From NCBI RefSeq assembly GCF_022808695.1, contig NZ_JAKZKW010000012.1, positions 1 to 62,892 of the forward strand: a stretch of DNA of 62,892 nucleotides, written 5' to 3'. A model generated the notes under the pieces. It searched no databases. It was not told the DNA's origin and saw only the letters and a list, made by a program, of their open reading frames with translations. Position numbers and translations under genes: made by a program. Shown here piece after piece: positions 8,309 through 16,456 of this stretch. Position 1 is the first letter of the stretch. Each line of letters starts with the position of its first letter. The DNA comes from Fundidesulfovibrio soli. Lineage in GTDB: Bacteria > Desulfobacterota > Desulfovibrionia > Desulfovibrionales > Desulfovibrionaceae.

Positions 8309-8974
8309 ATGCGTATCCAATGCCTGATGGCTGCCCTGGCGGCGCTGTTGTTCTTGCCTGCCCCAGGATGGGCGCAGCAGCTCTACGTTTCCGACGTGCA
8401 GGAGATCACGGTGCGGACCGGGCCCTCCATGGACAACAAGATCGTCCAGATGGTCAGGAGCGGGTCACGTATCGAAAAGATCCGGGACGAGGGCGAATGG
8501 GCCATGGTGCGCACGGACACCGGCAAGGAAGGCTGGGTGCTCAAGCGCTATCTTTCGCCGGACGCGCCCGTGAAGGTCCAATTCGAGGACTTCAAGGCCC
8601 GCAACGCCGACCTGGTGGAGAAGGCGGGCAAGGTCGAGGCCATCATCGGCAAGTACGAGGAGGAGAACAAGAACCTCCAGAAGAACCTGAGCGCCAGCCA
8701 ATCCGAAGCCGCCAGGCTCAAGTCTGAGTACGAGGCACTCTCCAAGGCCAACGCCAACGTGGCCGAGATGACCAAGAGCTTCCAGGAGATGCGTGCCGCC
8801 CATGACGCCGCCAAGCAGGAGATGGAGCGCTTGCGCCGCGAGAACGAGACCCTGCGCGACATTTCCGACGTGAAATGGTTCCTGGCCGGGGCCGGCGTGT
8901 TCTTCGGCGGCTGGCTGTTCGGCTACCTGCTGGGCCGCTCCGCCAGGAAGAAGGCCAACCGGGCCTACTTGTAG
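8309..8974 (+). CDS. SH3-domain, coiled-coil membrane protein (TIGR04211-like)
   Basis: A 221-residue protein. A signal peptide (about 1-22, ending GWAQQ) is followed by a bacterial SH3 domain (about 23-85; LYVSDVQEITVRTGPS, GWVLKRYLS). A long coiled coil (about 95-190) and a C-terminal transmembrane helix (about 193-213) with a basic tail (GRSARKKAN) follow. This order matches the SH3 domain protein family of Gram-negative bacteria. It probably binds peptidoglycan or a cell-envelope partner, with the tail in the cytoplasm. The start at 8309 is chosen because it opens the signal peptide. Confidence 0.85.
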   Translation: MRIQCLMAALAALLFLPAPGWAQQLYVSDVQEITVRTGPSMDNKIVQMVRSGSRIEKIRDEGEWAMVRTDTGKEGWVLKRYLSPDAPVKVQFEDFKARNADLVEKAGKVEAIIGKYEEENKNLQKNLSASQSEAARLKSEYEALSKANANVAEMTKSFQEMRAAHDAAKQEMERLRRENETLRDISDVKWFLAGAGVFFGGWLFGYLLGRSARKKANRAYL

Positions 8975-9050
8975 GTTTTTCTCGGGGACCGCGCAGGCGG
9001 TCTCCGTTCCCACCCGTTCAGAAAGCGTTCCGCCCCCTGCGCGAAGCCAA

Positions 9051-9090
9051 GCGGGAGTGCAGAGGGCGAAGCCCTTTGCCCGCCGGAGGC
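9051..9090. repeat. Dispersed GC-rich intergenic repeat, copy 1
   Basis: A stretch with the core GTGCAGAGGGCGAAGCCC followed by TTTGCCCGCCGGAGGC. It recurs in the gap near the right end of the window (62719-62762) with a few changes. It contains a small GGGC/GCCC hairpin. It sits at the 3' side of folC, between two converging genes. Confidence 0.6.
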
Positions 9091-9111
9091 CCCTCCCCCC
9101 ACGTTTCCTCT

Positions 9112-10302
9112 CTAGCTCCCAGTTGGCTCCAACCACGCCGGGCGGACCTTGTACACGTCCGCCAGCAGATACAGCGACCCGCAGACCAACACCGTCCCCT
9201 CAAGTCCTCGCACCCGCTCCAGGGCTTCGCCCGCGTCCGCCACGGGCGTGGCGCTCGGCCCCAGGCGTGCGGCCAGTTCGTCCGGGGGCAGGGCGCGGCC
9301 GTGGGCGTCCAGCGCGGGCACCAGGATGGACCCGTCCGTCAGGGCGGCGGCCAGCGGCAGCATGGCCTCCAGGTCCTTGTCGGCCAGGCAGGCGAAGATC
9401 ATGGCCGAGGGCCTGACGCCCAGGCTCTCAAGCGCGGCGCGCAGGCACTCCAGCCCGGGCAGGTTGTGGGCGCCGTCCAGCAGGAAGTCCGGCCCTGAAT
9501 CTGTCGTTACCAGTTGCAGCCTGCCCGGGATGAATGCCTCCCGCGCGGCCCGGCGCAGCGCCGCAGGGTCGGGCTCCAGCACGTGCAGGTCCGCAAGGGA
9601 GCGCACGGCGGCCAGGGCCAGGCGCAGGTTGCCGCGCTGGTGCGGGCCGGGCAGGGCGGGCGCGTCCGGCCAGTCGGGCGGGATGGCCATGTCGGCAGCC
9701 CTGGTCAGGGGCGCGCCCGTGGCCTCGGCGTGGTTCTCGAGGATGGCCGCCGCCTCGGGAACCTGCTCCCCGGCGATGACGGGCACGCCCGGACGCATGG
9801 CCCGGGCCTTGTCCTGGGCGATGTGGGCCAGGGTGGGGCCGATGACGCGCTCGTGGTCCAGCCCGATGGGCGTGACGAGCAGCAGGTCGTGCCTGATGGC
9901 GGACGTGGCGTCGTGCGCGCCGCCCAGCCCGGCCTCGAACACGGCGGCGCGGCAGCCGGCGGCGCGGAAGATCCAGGCGGCCATCACGGTGAGCAGCTCG
10001 AAGTAGGTCAGGCGCAGCTCGGGCGAGACATCCGCCGAGACGCGCAGCACGGCCTCGGCGGCCTCCAGCCAGAGCTCGTCCGGCGCGGGTGCGCCGTCCA
10101 CGCGGATGCGCTCCCTGGGGCTGACGAAGTGCGGCGAGGTGTACAGCCCGGCGCGCAGCCCGTGGGCCTTGAGCATGGCGGCCAGCATGGTGGAGGTGGA
10201 GCCCTTGCCGTTGGTGCCCACCACCTGCACGCCGGGGCAGGCGGGCCGCGTGAGCCCCAGCGCGGCCAGGGCGCGCTCCATGCGGGAGAGGCCCATGTCC
10301 AT
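9112..10302 (-). CDS. folC: Folylpolyglutamate synthase / dihydrofolate synthase FolC
   Basis: A 396-residue Mur-ligase-type enzyme that adds glutamate to (dihydro)folate in the cytoplasm. The ATP-binding motif VVGTNGKGST is near residue 27, followed by YTSPHFVSPRERI, FEAGLGGAHDATSA and LLDGAHNLPGL, all FolC signatures. The ATG at 10302 has no ribosome site. Upstream in the same frame another 30 codons read as typical FolC N-terminus (SFPEFEACLDSLGLFHM) back to the stop of the preceding gene, with no ATG, GTG or TTG. A CTG at 10371 with GGAG six bases upstream is a likely true start. Confidence 0.93.
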   Translation of the reverse strand: MDMGLSRMERALAALGLTRPACPGVQVVGTNGKGSTSTMLAAMLKAHGLRAGLYTSPHFVSPRERIRVDGAPAPDELWLEAAEAVLRVSADVSPELRLTYFELLTVMAAWIFRAAGCRAAVFEAGLGGAHDATSAIRHDLLLVTPIGLDHERVIGPTLAHIAQDKARAMRPGVPVIAGEQVPEAAAILENHAEATGAPLTRAADMAIPPDWPDAPALPGPHQRGNLRLALAAVRSLADLHVLEPDPAALRRAAREAFIPGRLQLVTTDSGPDFLLDGAHNLPGLECLRAALESLGVRPSAMIFACLADKDLEAMLPLAAALTDGSILVPALDAHGRALPPDELAARLGPSATPVADAGEALERVRGLEGTVLVCGSLYLLADVYKVRPAWLEPTGS

Positions 10303-10389
10303 GTGGAAGAGTCCCAGGGAGTCCAGGCAGGCCTCGAACTCCGGGAAGGAGGAGAAACGGCGGGTGCTCAGGGCGTGCTCCGGGCGCGG

Positions 10390-11172
10390 CTAGAACTCGA
10401 AGGAGTCTTCCTCGCGCATGAGGTGGAAGGAGTAGCCGTCCAGGGCCAGGTGCAGCTCCTCCTGAATCTGTTCGGAGAAGGGGGCCTTCATGTGGTAGAT
10501 GAAGACCTTGGGCTTGTAGGGCAGCTTGGCCAGCTCGGCGCGCAGCATCCTGGGCGTCAGGTGCTTGGAGATGCGGGCCAGGTCCTCCAGATGGTTGGGG
10601 AAGGACGCCTCGGTGACGATGTTCTTCACCGGCCGCTGCAGCGCGGCCAGGAAGGCCCACCAGCCGTCCGAGGGGCCGGTGTCCCCGGTGTAGGCGAAGG
10701 CCTCGTCCTCGCCGGGGCCGTGGATGATGAAGCCGCTGGCGTGCTTGGCGTGGTTCACAGGGCAGGCGGTCACGGTGAGGCCGCCGACCACCACGGGCAC
10801 GCCCGGAGACATGGGCGCGTAGCTGAGCACCGGGGAATTGGCCGGGATCACGGTGAAGTCGGGCCAGATGGTGTCGTTGAGCAGATGCGTGGAGATGGCG
10901 TCCAGCACCTCGGGCATGGCGCGCAGATTCACCGGGGGGTGGTTGTGCTGGGCCACGAACTCGATGAGGTTGTCGGCCAGGAAGAGGATGTCCTTGATGT
11001 GGTCCAGGTGCGGGTGGGTGACGAAGATGTCCGTGATGCGCACCTGCTCCTCGAGGGAGAGGCTGGAGGTGACGGAGCCCGCATCCAGCAGGATGTGCCC
11101 GTTCACCAGAAAGGACGTCAGGTGATGGCCCGGCAGGTCGGACCCCGAACATCCGAGGACGCGCAGCTTCAT
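10390..11172 (-). CDS. Class II cyclic-nucleotide phosphodiesterase-like metallo-hydrolase
   Basis: A 260-residue metallo-beta-lactamase-fold protein. The metal motif THPHLDH lies at residues 52-58 (H53, H55, D57, H58), inside a context (HLDHIKDILFLADN) typical of class II 3',5'-cyclic-nucleotide phosphodiesterases. Further ligand-like residues occur in CPVNHAKHASGF and AYTGDTGPSDGWW. It probably hydrolyses cyclic nucleotides, but other phosphodiester substrates are possible. The start at 11172 has GGAGG upstream. It is in the same frame as folC and separated from its coding region by a single TAG. Confidence 0.8.
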   Translation of the reverse strand: MKLRVLGCSGSDLPGHHLTSFLVNGHILLDAGSVTSSLSLEEQVRITDIFVTHPHLDHIKDILFLADNLIEFVAQHNHPPVNLRAMPEVLDAISTHLLNDTIWPDFTVIPANSPVLSYAPMSPGVPVVVGGLTVTACPVNHAKHASGFIIHGPGEDEAFAYTGDTGPSDGWWAFLAALQRPVKNIVTEASFPNHLEDLARISKHLTPRMLRAELAKLPYKPKVFIYHMKAPFSEQIQEELHLALDGYSFHLMREEDSFEF

Positions 11173-11282
11173 GGAGCCTCCGTGAAGGAACGTTATGGGC
11201 GTGTTGTGAATCCTGGCGGGGCAAGTGTCAAGGCGGCGCGCCTTGACCAAGCCCTGGCCTGCGGGTAGGAGTGTGGCCCTGC

Positions 11283-11359
11283 GCGCCAGTAGCTCAGGCG
11301 GATAGAGCAGCTGCCTTCTAAGCAGCCGGCCGGGGGTTCGAGTCCTCCCTGGCGCGCCA
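11283..11359 (+). tRNA. tRNA-Arg (anticodon UCU)
   Basis: A 77-nt cloverleaf. The acceptor stem is GCGCCAG paired with CTGGCGC, discriminator G, and CCA encoded in the gene. The D-arm is GCTC/GAGC and the anticodon arm GCTGC/GCAGC around loop CTTCTAA (anticodon TCT). The variable arm is CGGCC and the T-arm is GGGGG-TTCGAGT-CCTCC with one G-U pair. It reads AGA codons, which are rare in this GC-rich sequence. Confidence 0.95.
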
Positions 11360-11369
11360 GCCAAACCAC

Positions 11370-11402
11370 GGGCTGCGATATAACGATCGCAGCCCGTTTT
11401 TA
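11370..11402 (+). terminator. Rho-independent terminator after tRNA-Arg
   Basis: A perfect 10-bp stem GGGCTGCGAT/ATCGCAGCCC with a 6-nt loop, followed by GTTTTTA, 11 bp after the tRNA. Confidence 0.9.
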
Positions 11403-11593
11403 TTGTCCTTCAGGGTGCAATTCGGGAAATCCGCATCGGGATTCTGGATCGCCAGCTCACGAACATCCGGCAGTGCGGAATATGGCTTTCCAGAAGCGCG
11501 CCAAACAGATAAGGCTTTGAACGCGCATTCCAGGGATGCCTGGGGCCGGTTACCCCACCTGTATTTACTGTGAAACGAAAGGAAAACGGCCCC

Positions 11594-13513
11594 ATGATGA
11601 AGCGGATCGCCCTTGCTCTCGCATTGTTCGCGTTCGCCCTGGCCCACGCTGCCGCCCCGGCGGGCGCGGCGGGGTTCAATCAGTACGTCGGCTTCGGCGA
11701 CAGCACCCTGGACAGCGGCTACTTCCGCTACCACACCACGGGCAGCGCGAGCATGGACCAGTCCGTGGCCGTCGCCGTGGCCAACGGCGCCACCGGCGGA
11801 TGGGCGGGGCCCGGGCTCATGAACTCGCTCATCCTCGCGGGGAAGTTCGGCGTGTTCGGCGGAGCCATCGGGGGCGGGGGGAGCAACTACGCCAACGGCG
11901 GAGCCTTCACCCAGCCGCTGCGCGCCTCTGACAGGGACCCCTACCTTTCCGGCGTCGGCGCGCCCTCCAACGTCTCCACCATCCATCAGATCCAGAATTT
12001 CCTCGCTTCGGGGCCGGTCAACCCCAACGCCCTCTATGTCGTCAAAACCGGCGACAACGACACCACCTTCGTGCGCCTGATGCAGGCCCTGAACCCCAAC
12101 TGGCTGGCCGAGAACCCGGGCTTCCTCCACGCAATCAGCACCAACCTGGCGGTGAGCGTCGCGACGCTGCAGGCCGCGGGCGCGCGCACCATCATGGTGC
12201 CCAACTCCTACAATTACGCCGAGAACGTCGGCCTGGGCGGAAACCTTCTGCCGGGCGTCAGCACCGAGCTGTACCTGCGCTCCTACGGCTACATGCTCGA
12301 CCACTGGGCGACCCTGACCGCCGCAGGGGTGCGCTACATCCCCGCCGACATCGACAGCCTGACCAGGCTCATCGTGCGGCATCCGGCCCTCTTCGGGTTC
12401 ACGCCGGCCTCGGTCCTGCCTTCCAACACCCTGGCCCCCACGCTCGCCCCCCTGATGGTGAGCTGGGCCGACGTCACGCCCGCCCAGACGCAGAGCACGC
12501 TCTTCATCGGCCAGAACGGCGTGCACTACACCCAGGCGGGCCAGCAGATCGAGGCCGACTACGAGCACAGCCTGCTCACCGCGCCGGTCCAGATGTCCCT
12601 GCTGGCGGAAGGCCCGGTGCAGGGAGGGCTTGCGCGCGCGGCCACCATCCAGGGGCAGATCGACCTCGCCGGGCGGCAGCGCGGGCCAAGCGGCGTGAAC
12701 GTATGGCTCAGCAGCGGCGCCGGAGCCCTGAACATCAAAAATACGCCGGGCTTTTCAGACCAGTCCGGCACCCCTTTCACGGGCACGGCGGGGGCTGACT
12801 ACCAGACGTCGTTCGGGCTCGTGCTGGGCGCGGCCTTCACCGCCGGAACCCAGACCCAGAATTTCTCCCAGAACGGCTATTACGACCAGAACGACCAGAC
12901 CTTCAGCCTGTACACGGCCTACAAGGCCGGCCCAGTCTGGGGCAGCGTGGTGGGGAGCTACGGCCTGATCCAGGACAAGATCAACCGCCCGGTGACGCTG
13001 GGCATCTTCACCGACCAGAACAGCGCGAACACCACCGGCGATTCCCTGGCGCTGGCCGTGCGGGCCGGAGGCGACATCTGCCTGGGGCCCGTGACCACCG
13101 GCCCGGTGGCCGGCCTGGTGGCCCAGCAGGTGCGCATCAAGAGCTTCACCGAGTCCGGCACCAGCGGCGTCACTGCCCTGGCCTACGGGGAGCAGGTCAG
13201 GGATTCCCTGGTCGGCCAGCTCGGCTGGCGCGTGCTGGCCGACGTGGGCAACTGGCAGCCCTTCGCGGAAGTGAAATGGAACCACGAGTTCGCTGACAGG
13301 AACCGCATGGTGAAAGCCTCCCTCACCACCATCGTGGCCCCTTCCTACAAGCTGGACGCGGCCCCGGTGGCGGCCGACTGGGGCAGCGCGTTCGCGGGCG
13401 CATCCTACAAGATCAACGACCAGTGGACGCTGCGCGGCACGGCCTCGACCGTGTTCGGCAACTCGCAGGTGACCACCTACGGCGGCGAGCTGGCGGTGAG
13501 CGTCAGCTTCTAG
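11594..13513 (+). CDS. GDSL-lipase/esterase autotransporter
   Basis: A 639-residue type Va autotransporter esterase (EstA/EstP-like). A signal peptide (about 1-25) is followed by an SGNH passenger (about 30-345). Motifs are FGDSTLD with nucleophile Ser37, KTGDND, and GQNGVHYT with catalytic His311. The final about 270 residues form a beta-barrel with alternating aromatic strands and the C-terminal Phe (VSVSF) needed for BAM insertion. One oddity: the usual Asp of the DxxH pair is Asn308. The ATG at 11594 is preferred over a GTG at 11570 because AAAGGA lies between them and the signal peptide starts there. It stands alone after the tRNA terminator. Confidence 0.9.
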   Translation: MMKRIALALALFAFALAHAAAPAGAAGFNQYVGFGDSTLDSGYFRYHTTGSASMDQSVAVAVANGATGGWAGPGLMNSLILAGKFGVFGGAIGGGGSNYANGGAFTQPLRASDRDPYLSGVGAPSNVSTIHQIQNFLASGPVNPNALYVVKTGDNDTTFVRLMQALNPNWLAENPGFLHAISTNLAVSVATLQAAGARTIMVPNSYNYAENVGLGGNLLPGVSTELYLRSYGYMLDHWATLTAAGVRYIPADIDSLTRLIVRHPALFGFTPASVLPSNTLAPTLAPLMVSWADVTPAQTQSTLFIGQNGVHYTQAGQQIEADYEHSLLTAPVQMSLLAEGPVQGGLARAATIQGQIDLAGRQRGPSGVNVWLSSGAGALNIKNTPGFSDQSGTPFTGTAGADYQTSFGLVLGAAFTAGTQTQNFSQNGYYDQNDQTFSLYTAYKAGPVWGSVVGSYGLIQDKINRPVTLGIFTDQNSANTTGDSLALAVRAGGDICLGPVTTGPVAGLVAQQVRIKSFTESGTSGVTALAYGEQVRDSLVGQLGWRVLADVGNWQPFAEVKWNHEFADRNRMVKASLTTIVAPSYKLDAAPVAADWGSAFAGASYKINDQWTLRGTASTVFGNSQVTTYGGELAVSVSF

Positions 13514-13552
13514 CCGCCGACCCGCCAGCGGCCGGACGGCCCGGTCTCCCGA

Positions 13553-13572
13553 GGGCGCGCCATGGCGCGCCC
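13553..13572. repeat. Perfect 20-bp GC palindrome
   Basis: GGGCGCGCCATGGCGCGCCC reads identically on both strands, with no loop. It lies 40 bp after the autotransporter stop, in the gap before the MBOAT gene. It could be a protein-binding site or a transcript-end hairpin, but no T-run follows. Confidence 0.6.
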
Positions 13573-13766
13573 GTCCGGGGAGGGCGCGGGCGCTGCCCCG
13601 GGGCCGGAGCCCCAATTCCTTGACTTTGCCCGGTGCCTCGTCCAAAAAACGGCTTCGCGGCCACGGCCCTGATGGCCGGCAGCCCGCCGGACCGTCCCCG
13701 CCCGCGGCGCCCGCTCCCGCGTGGCAGCCCCCCGGCCCTGAGCACGCCCTGTGATGAAGGATCGCG

Positions 13767-15287
13767 ATGCTTTTCTCCTCCATTGAATTCATATTTTTCT
13801 ATCTGCCCATCACGCTGGGGCTGTATTTCGTCCTGAGCCGGTGGTCCCACAAGTGGGGCATCGCCTGGATGGCGGCGGCCTCCATCTTCTTCTACGGCTG
13901 GTGGAAGGCGGGCTACCTGGTGCTGCTGGGCGCCTCCATCCTGATGAACTACTTCGTCGGGGAATCCATTCTGGACAGGAAGGCCGCCGGGAGCCAGCGC
14001 CAGGCCAAACGCATCCTCACCCTGGGCGTGGCCCTGAACCTGGCCCTGCTGCTCTATTACAAGTACACCAACTTCCTGGTGGGCGCGGCCAACGCCCTGC
14101 TGGGCGCGAACCTGCCCAACCCGCCCATTGAGCTGCCCCTGGGCATCAGCTTCTTCACCTTCACCCAGACCGCCTACCTGGTGGACTGCTACGCCCGGCA
14201 GGTGCACCGCTACGGCCTGCTGAACTACGTGCTGTTCGTCTCCTACTTCCCGCACCTGATCGCGGGGCCTATCCTGCACCACAACGAGATGATGCCGCAG
14301 TTCAACACCCGGAAGCGGCACTATTTCAACATGATGGACTTGGGCGTGGGGCTGACGCTCTTCGCCATGGGCCTGTTCAAGAAGGTGGTGGTGGCGGACA
14401 ACATCGCCTACATGGCCAACATCGCCTTCAAGGAGAGCGCCGGCAAGGAGCTCATCCCCTTCTACATGGCCTGGAAGGGCTCCCTGGCCTACACGCTGCA
14501 GCTCTATTTCGACTTTTCGGGCTATTCCGACATGGCCCTGGGGCTCTCGCGCATGGTGGGCATCAAGCTGCCCGTGAACTTCCACTCGCCCTACAAGGCC
14601 CGCAGCGCCGTGGACTTCTGGCAGCGCTGGCACCGCACCCTCTCGCGCTTCATCCGGGACTACCTCTACATCCCCCTGGGCGGCAGCCGCAAAGGCGCGG
14701 TCCGCAAATACGTGAACCTGGCAGTCTCCATGTTCCTGGCCGGGGTCTGGCACGGCGCGGGCTGGACCTTCATCGTCTGGGGCCTGATGCACGCGGCCTA
14801 CCTGATGGTCAACCACCTCTGGCGCGACCTCAAGAAGCTCCTGGGGTTCGGCCCCAGGGCGGGGGGAGGGCAGGGCAACCTGGTCACCAACGCGCTCTCC
14901 TGCCTGCTGACCTTCTTGGCCGTGAACTTCGCCTGGGTCATGTTCCGGGCGGACACCCTGCAGAGCGGGACCACGGTGATGCGCTCCATGCTCGACTTCG
15001 GCAAATGGCGGGACTACGCGGCCCTGAACGCCATGGACATCCGCGAGATGGCGGCGCTGGGCCTGCTGCTGGCGGCGGTGTTCATCCTGCCCAACACCCA
15101 GCAGGTGCTGCGCCGGTATTCGCCCGGCATCGGGCTGTACAGGGGCGAGCGCCACTTCCTGCTGCGGGGGCTGGTCTGGAAGCCCACGTTGGGGTGGGCC
15201 CTGGTGGTGGCGGTGCTGCTCACCGCGAGCGTGCTCACGGTGTTCACTTCCTTCAAGAGCCTCGAATTCCTGTACTTCCAGTTCTAG
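13767..15287 (+). CDS. MBOAT-family O-acyltransferase (AlgI/DltB-like)
   Basis: A 506-residue polytopic membrane protein that moves an acyl group across the membrane for polysaccharide acetylation. N-terminal MLFSSIEFIFFYLPITL, the LPLGISFFTFTQTAYLVD block, LYFDFSGYSDMALGLS, the WQRWHRTLSRFIRDYLYIPL block and the MBOAT active-site segment GVWHGAGWTF (His329) are all present. An AAGGA site precedes the ATG. It forms a pair with the SGNH protein 7 bp downstream, as in alginate or D-alanine modification systems, and opens the large glycan locus. Confidence 0.93.
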   Translation: MLFSSIEFIFFYLPITLGLYFVLSRWSHKWGIAWMAAASIFFYGWWKAGYLVLLGASILMNYFVGESILDRKAAGSQRQAKRILTLGVALNLALLLYYKYTNFLVGAANALLGANLPNPPIELPLGISFFTFTQTAYLVDCYARQVHRYGLLNYVLFVSYFPHLIAGPILHHNEMMPQFNTRKRHYFNMMDLGVGLTLFAMGLFKKVVVADNIAYMANIAFKESAGKELIPFYMAWKGSLAYTLQLYFDFSGYSDMALGLSRMVGIKLPVNFHSPYKARSAVDFWQRWHRTLSRFIRDYLYIPLGGSRKGAVRKYVNLAVSMFLAGVWHGAGWTFIVWGLMHAAYLMVNHLWRDLKKLLGFGPRAGGGQGNLVTNALSCLLTFLAVNFAWVMFRADTLQSGTTVMRSMLDFGKWRDYAALNAMDIREMAALGLLLAAVFILPNTQQVLRRYSPGIGLYRGERHFLLRGLVWKPTLGWALVVAVLLTASVLTVFTSFKSLEFLYFQF

Positions 15288-15294
15288 GACAGCC

Positions 15295-16275
15295 ATGAAG
15301 CTCCGCCGCTACCAAGTGTACATGACCGTCGTGCTGCTGGTGTTCGCCGCCGCGGTCCTCTTCTTCACGGGGGCGTTCAACTTCGGCGGGGGGCGCACGC
15401 CCTACCTCTCGATCAAGCCCACCCCTCCCGGCGCGGACTGGTACATCGACCTGCAGTGGGGCCTGACCGAGACGCACTACTACGTGCTCTACCACGGCAT
15501 CGGGCCCTCCGTTGACAACGCCCGCCAGGCCGACATCGTGCTCCTGGGCGATTCGCGCTCCCTGCTGGGCTTCGACTGGCGGCAGGTGGAGGCCTTCTCC
15601 AAGGCCCACGGCGTGCGCATCTTCAACCTGGCCATCGACGGGGCCACCGGCTGGGAGTTCCCCCTGGCCATCATGAAGAAGCACGGCATCCACCCCAAGG
15701 CCGTGGTGTTCACGGTGCCCTCCTTCGTGGCCAACGCCATGTTCCAGGCCGCCAAGGAGGCCATGGAGACCAGCTGGCTCACCAGCTTCAAGTACGTGCT
15801 CTCCGGCGAGACCCTCTGGCGGGTCAAGAACGCGGCGGCCCTGGTCTCGCAGCCGATGTACTCCTGGCTCTACCCGCGCCAGTCCTTCAACGCCACGTAC
15901 CGCTCCACCATCAACGGCTGCTGGTTCCGCGACGACTGGCTGGACACCCCCCACATGCCCATCAAGAAGGCCGACGAGCCCTGCGTGCAGCAGTACGCCA
16001 TGCCCGGCGAGCTGACGGAGGCCTTCAGGCAGTGGGGGACGTCGGTGGTCGTGGGCAACATCCCCAGCGGCGGCTGGTGCCCCGGCCAGGAGCAGGCCCT
16101 GGCCCGCCAGATCGGCGGGGAGGCCGTGGGCGTGGAGACGGACGACCTGCGCACCTACGACGGCTCGCACCTGGACAAGGCCAGCTCCGAAGCCTACACG
16201 AGGCGCTTCCTGGAGGGACTCGCGGGCACGGACGCCTTCAGGCGCATCGTTGCCGGGCGGCAGAAGTCCCAATAG
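15295..16275 (+). CDS. SGNH-fold partner of MBOAT acyltransferase (AlgJ/DltD-like role)
   Basis: A 326-residue protein with one N-terminal membrane anchor (about 8-28) and an extracytoplasmic SGNH domain. The nucleophile elbow is LLGDSRS (Ser87) and the catalytic pair is D289-G-S-H292 in YDGSHLDKASSEAY, spaced as in SGNH hydrolases. An MBOAT/SGNH pair is known to carry out O-acylation of exported glycans, with the SGNH protein making the final transfer. The gene start (AGGA upstream) follows the MBOAT stop by 7 bp. Its stop lies inside the first unit of a 13-bp tandem repeat. Confidence 0.8.
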   Translation: MKLRRYQVYMTVVLLVFAAAVLFFTGAFNFGGGRTPYLSIKPTPPGADWYIDLQWGLTETHYYVLYHGIGPSVDNARQADIVLLGDSRSLLGFDWRQVEAFSKAHGVRIFNLAIDGATGWEFPLAIMKKHGIHPKAVVFTVPSFVANAMFQAAKEAMETSWLTSFKYVLSGETLWRVKNAAALVSQPMYSWLYPRQSFNATYRSTINGCWFRDDWLDTPHMPIKKADEPCVQQYAMPGELTEAFRQWGTSVVVGNIPSGGWCPGQEQALARQIGGEAVGVETDDLRTYDGSHLDKASSEAYTRRFLEGLAGTDAFRRIVAGRQKSQ

Positions 16276-16359
16276 CGCGGGCCAATAGCGCGGGCCAATA
16301 TCGCGGGCCAAGAGCGTGGGCCGAGAGCGTGGGCCAAGAGCGCGGGCCGAGAGCGCGGG
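16270..16359. repeat. Seven-copy 13-bp tandem repeat
   Basis: Seven consecutive units of the form CAAKAGCGYGGGC. Copies start at 16270, 16283, 16296, 16309, 16322, 16335 and 16348; the last is 12 nt. The first unit contains the stop codon of the SGNH gene. Variation is limited to a few positions (T/G, C/T, A/G), indicating slippage growth. Confidence 0.9.
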
Positions 16360-16456
16360 ATTGACGCCCGGGGGTGAGATGATATGTCTCCCCCTGGCGC
16401 AGCGCCCGCCCCGCGCGCGGCGGCCCGCCAACACCACACCGAGACCGTAAGGACTT

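Noticed and set aside
8960..9000. GGGGACCGC/GCGGTCTCC hairpin after the SH3-domain gene
   Set aside because: It has no T-run on either strand in the right position, so I do not call it a terminator.
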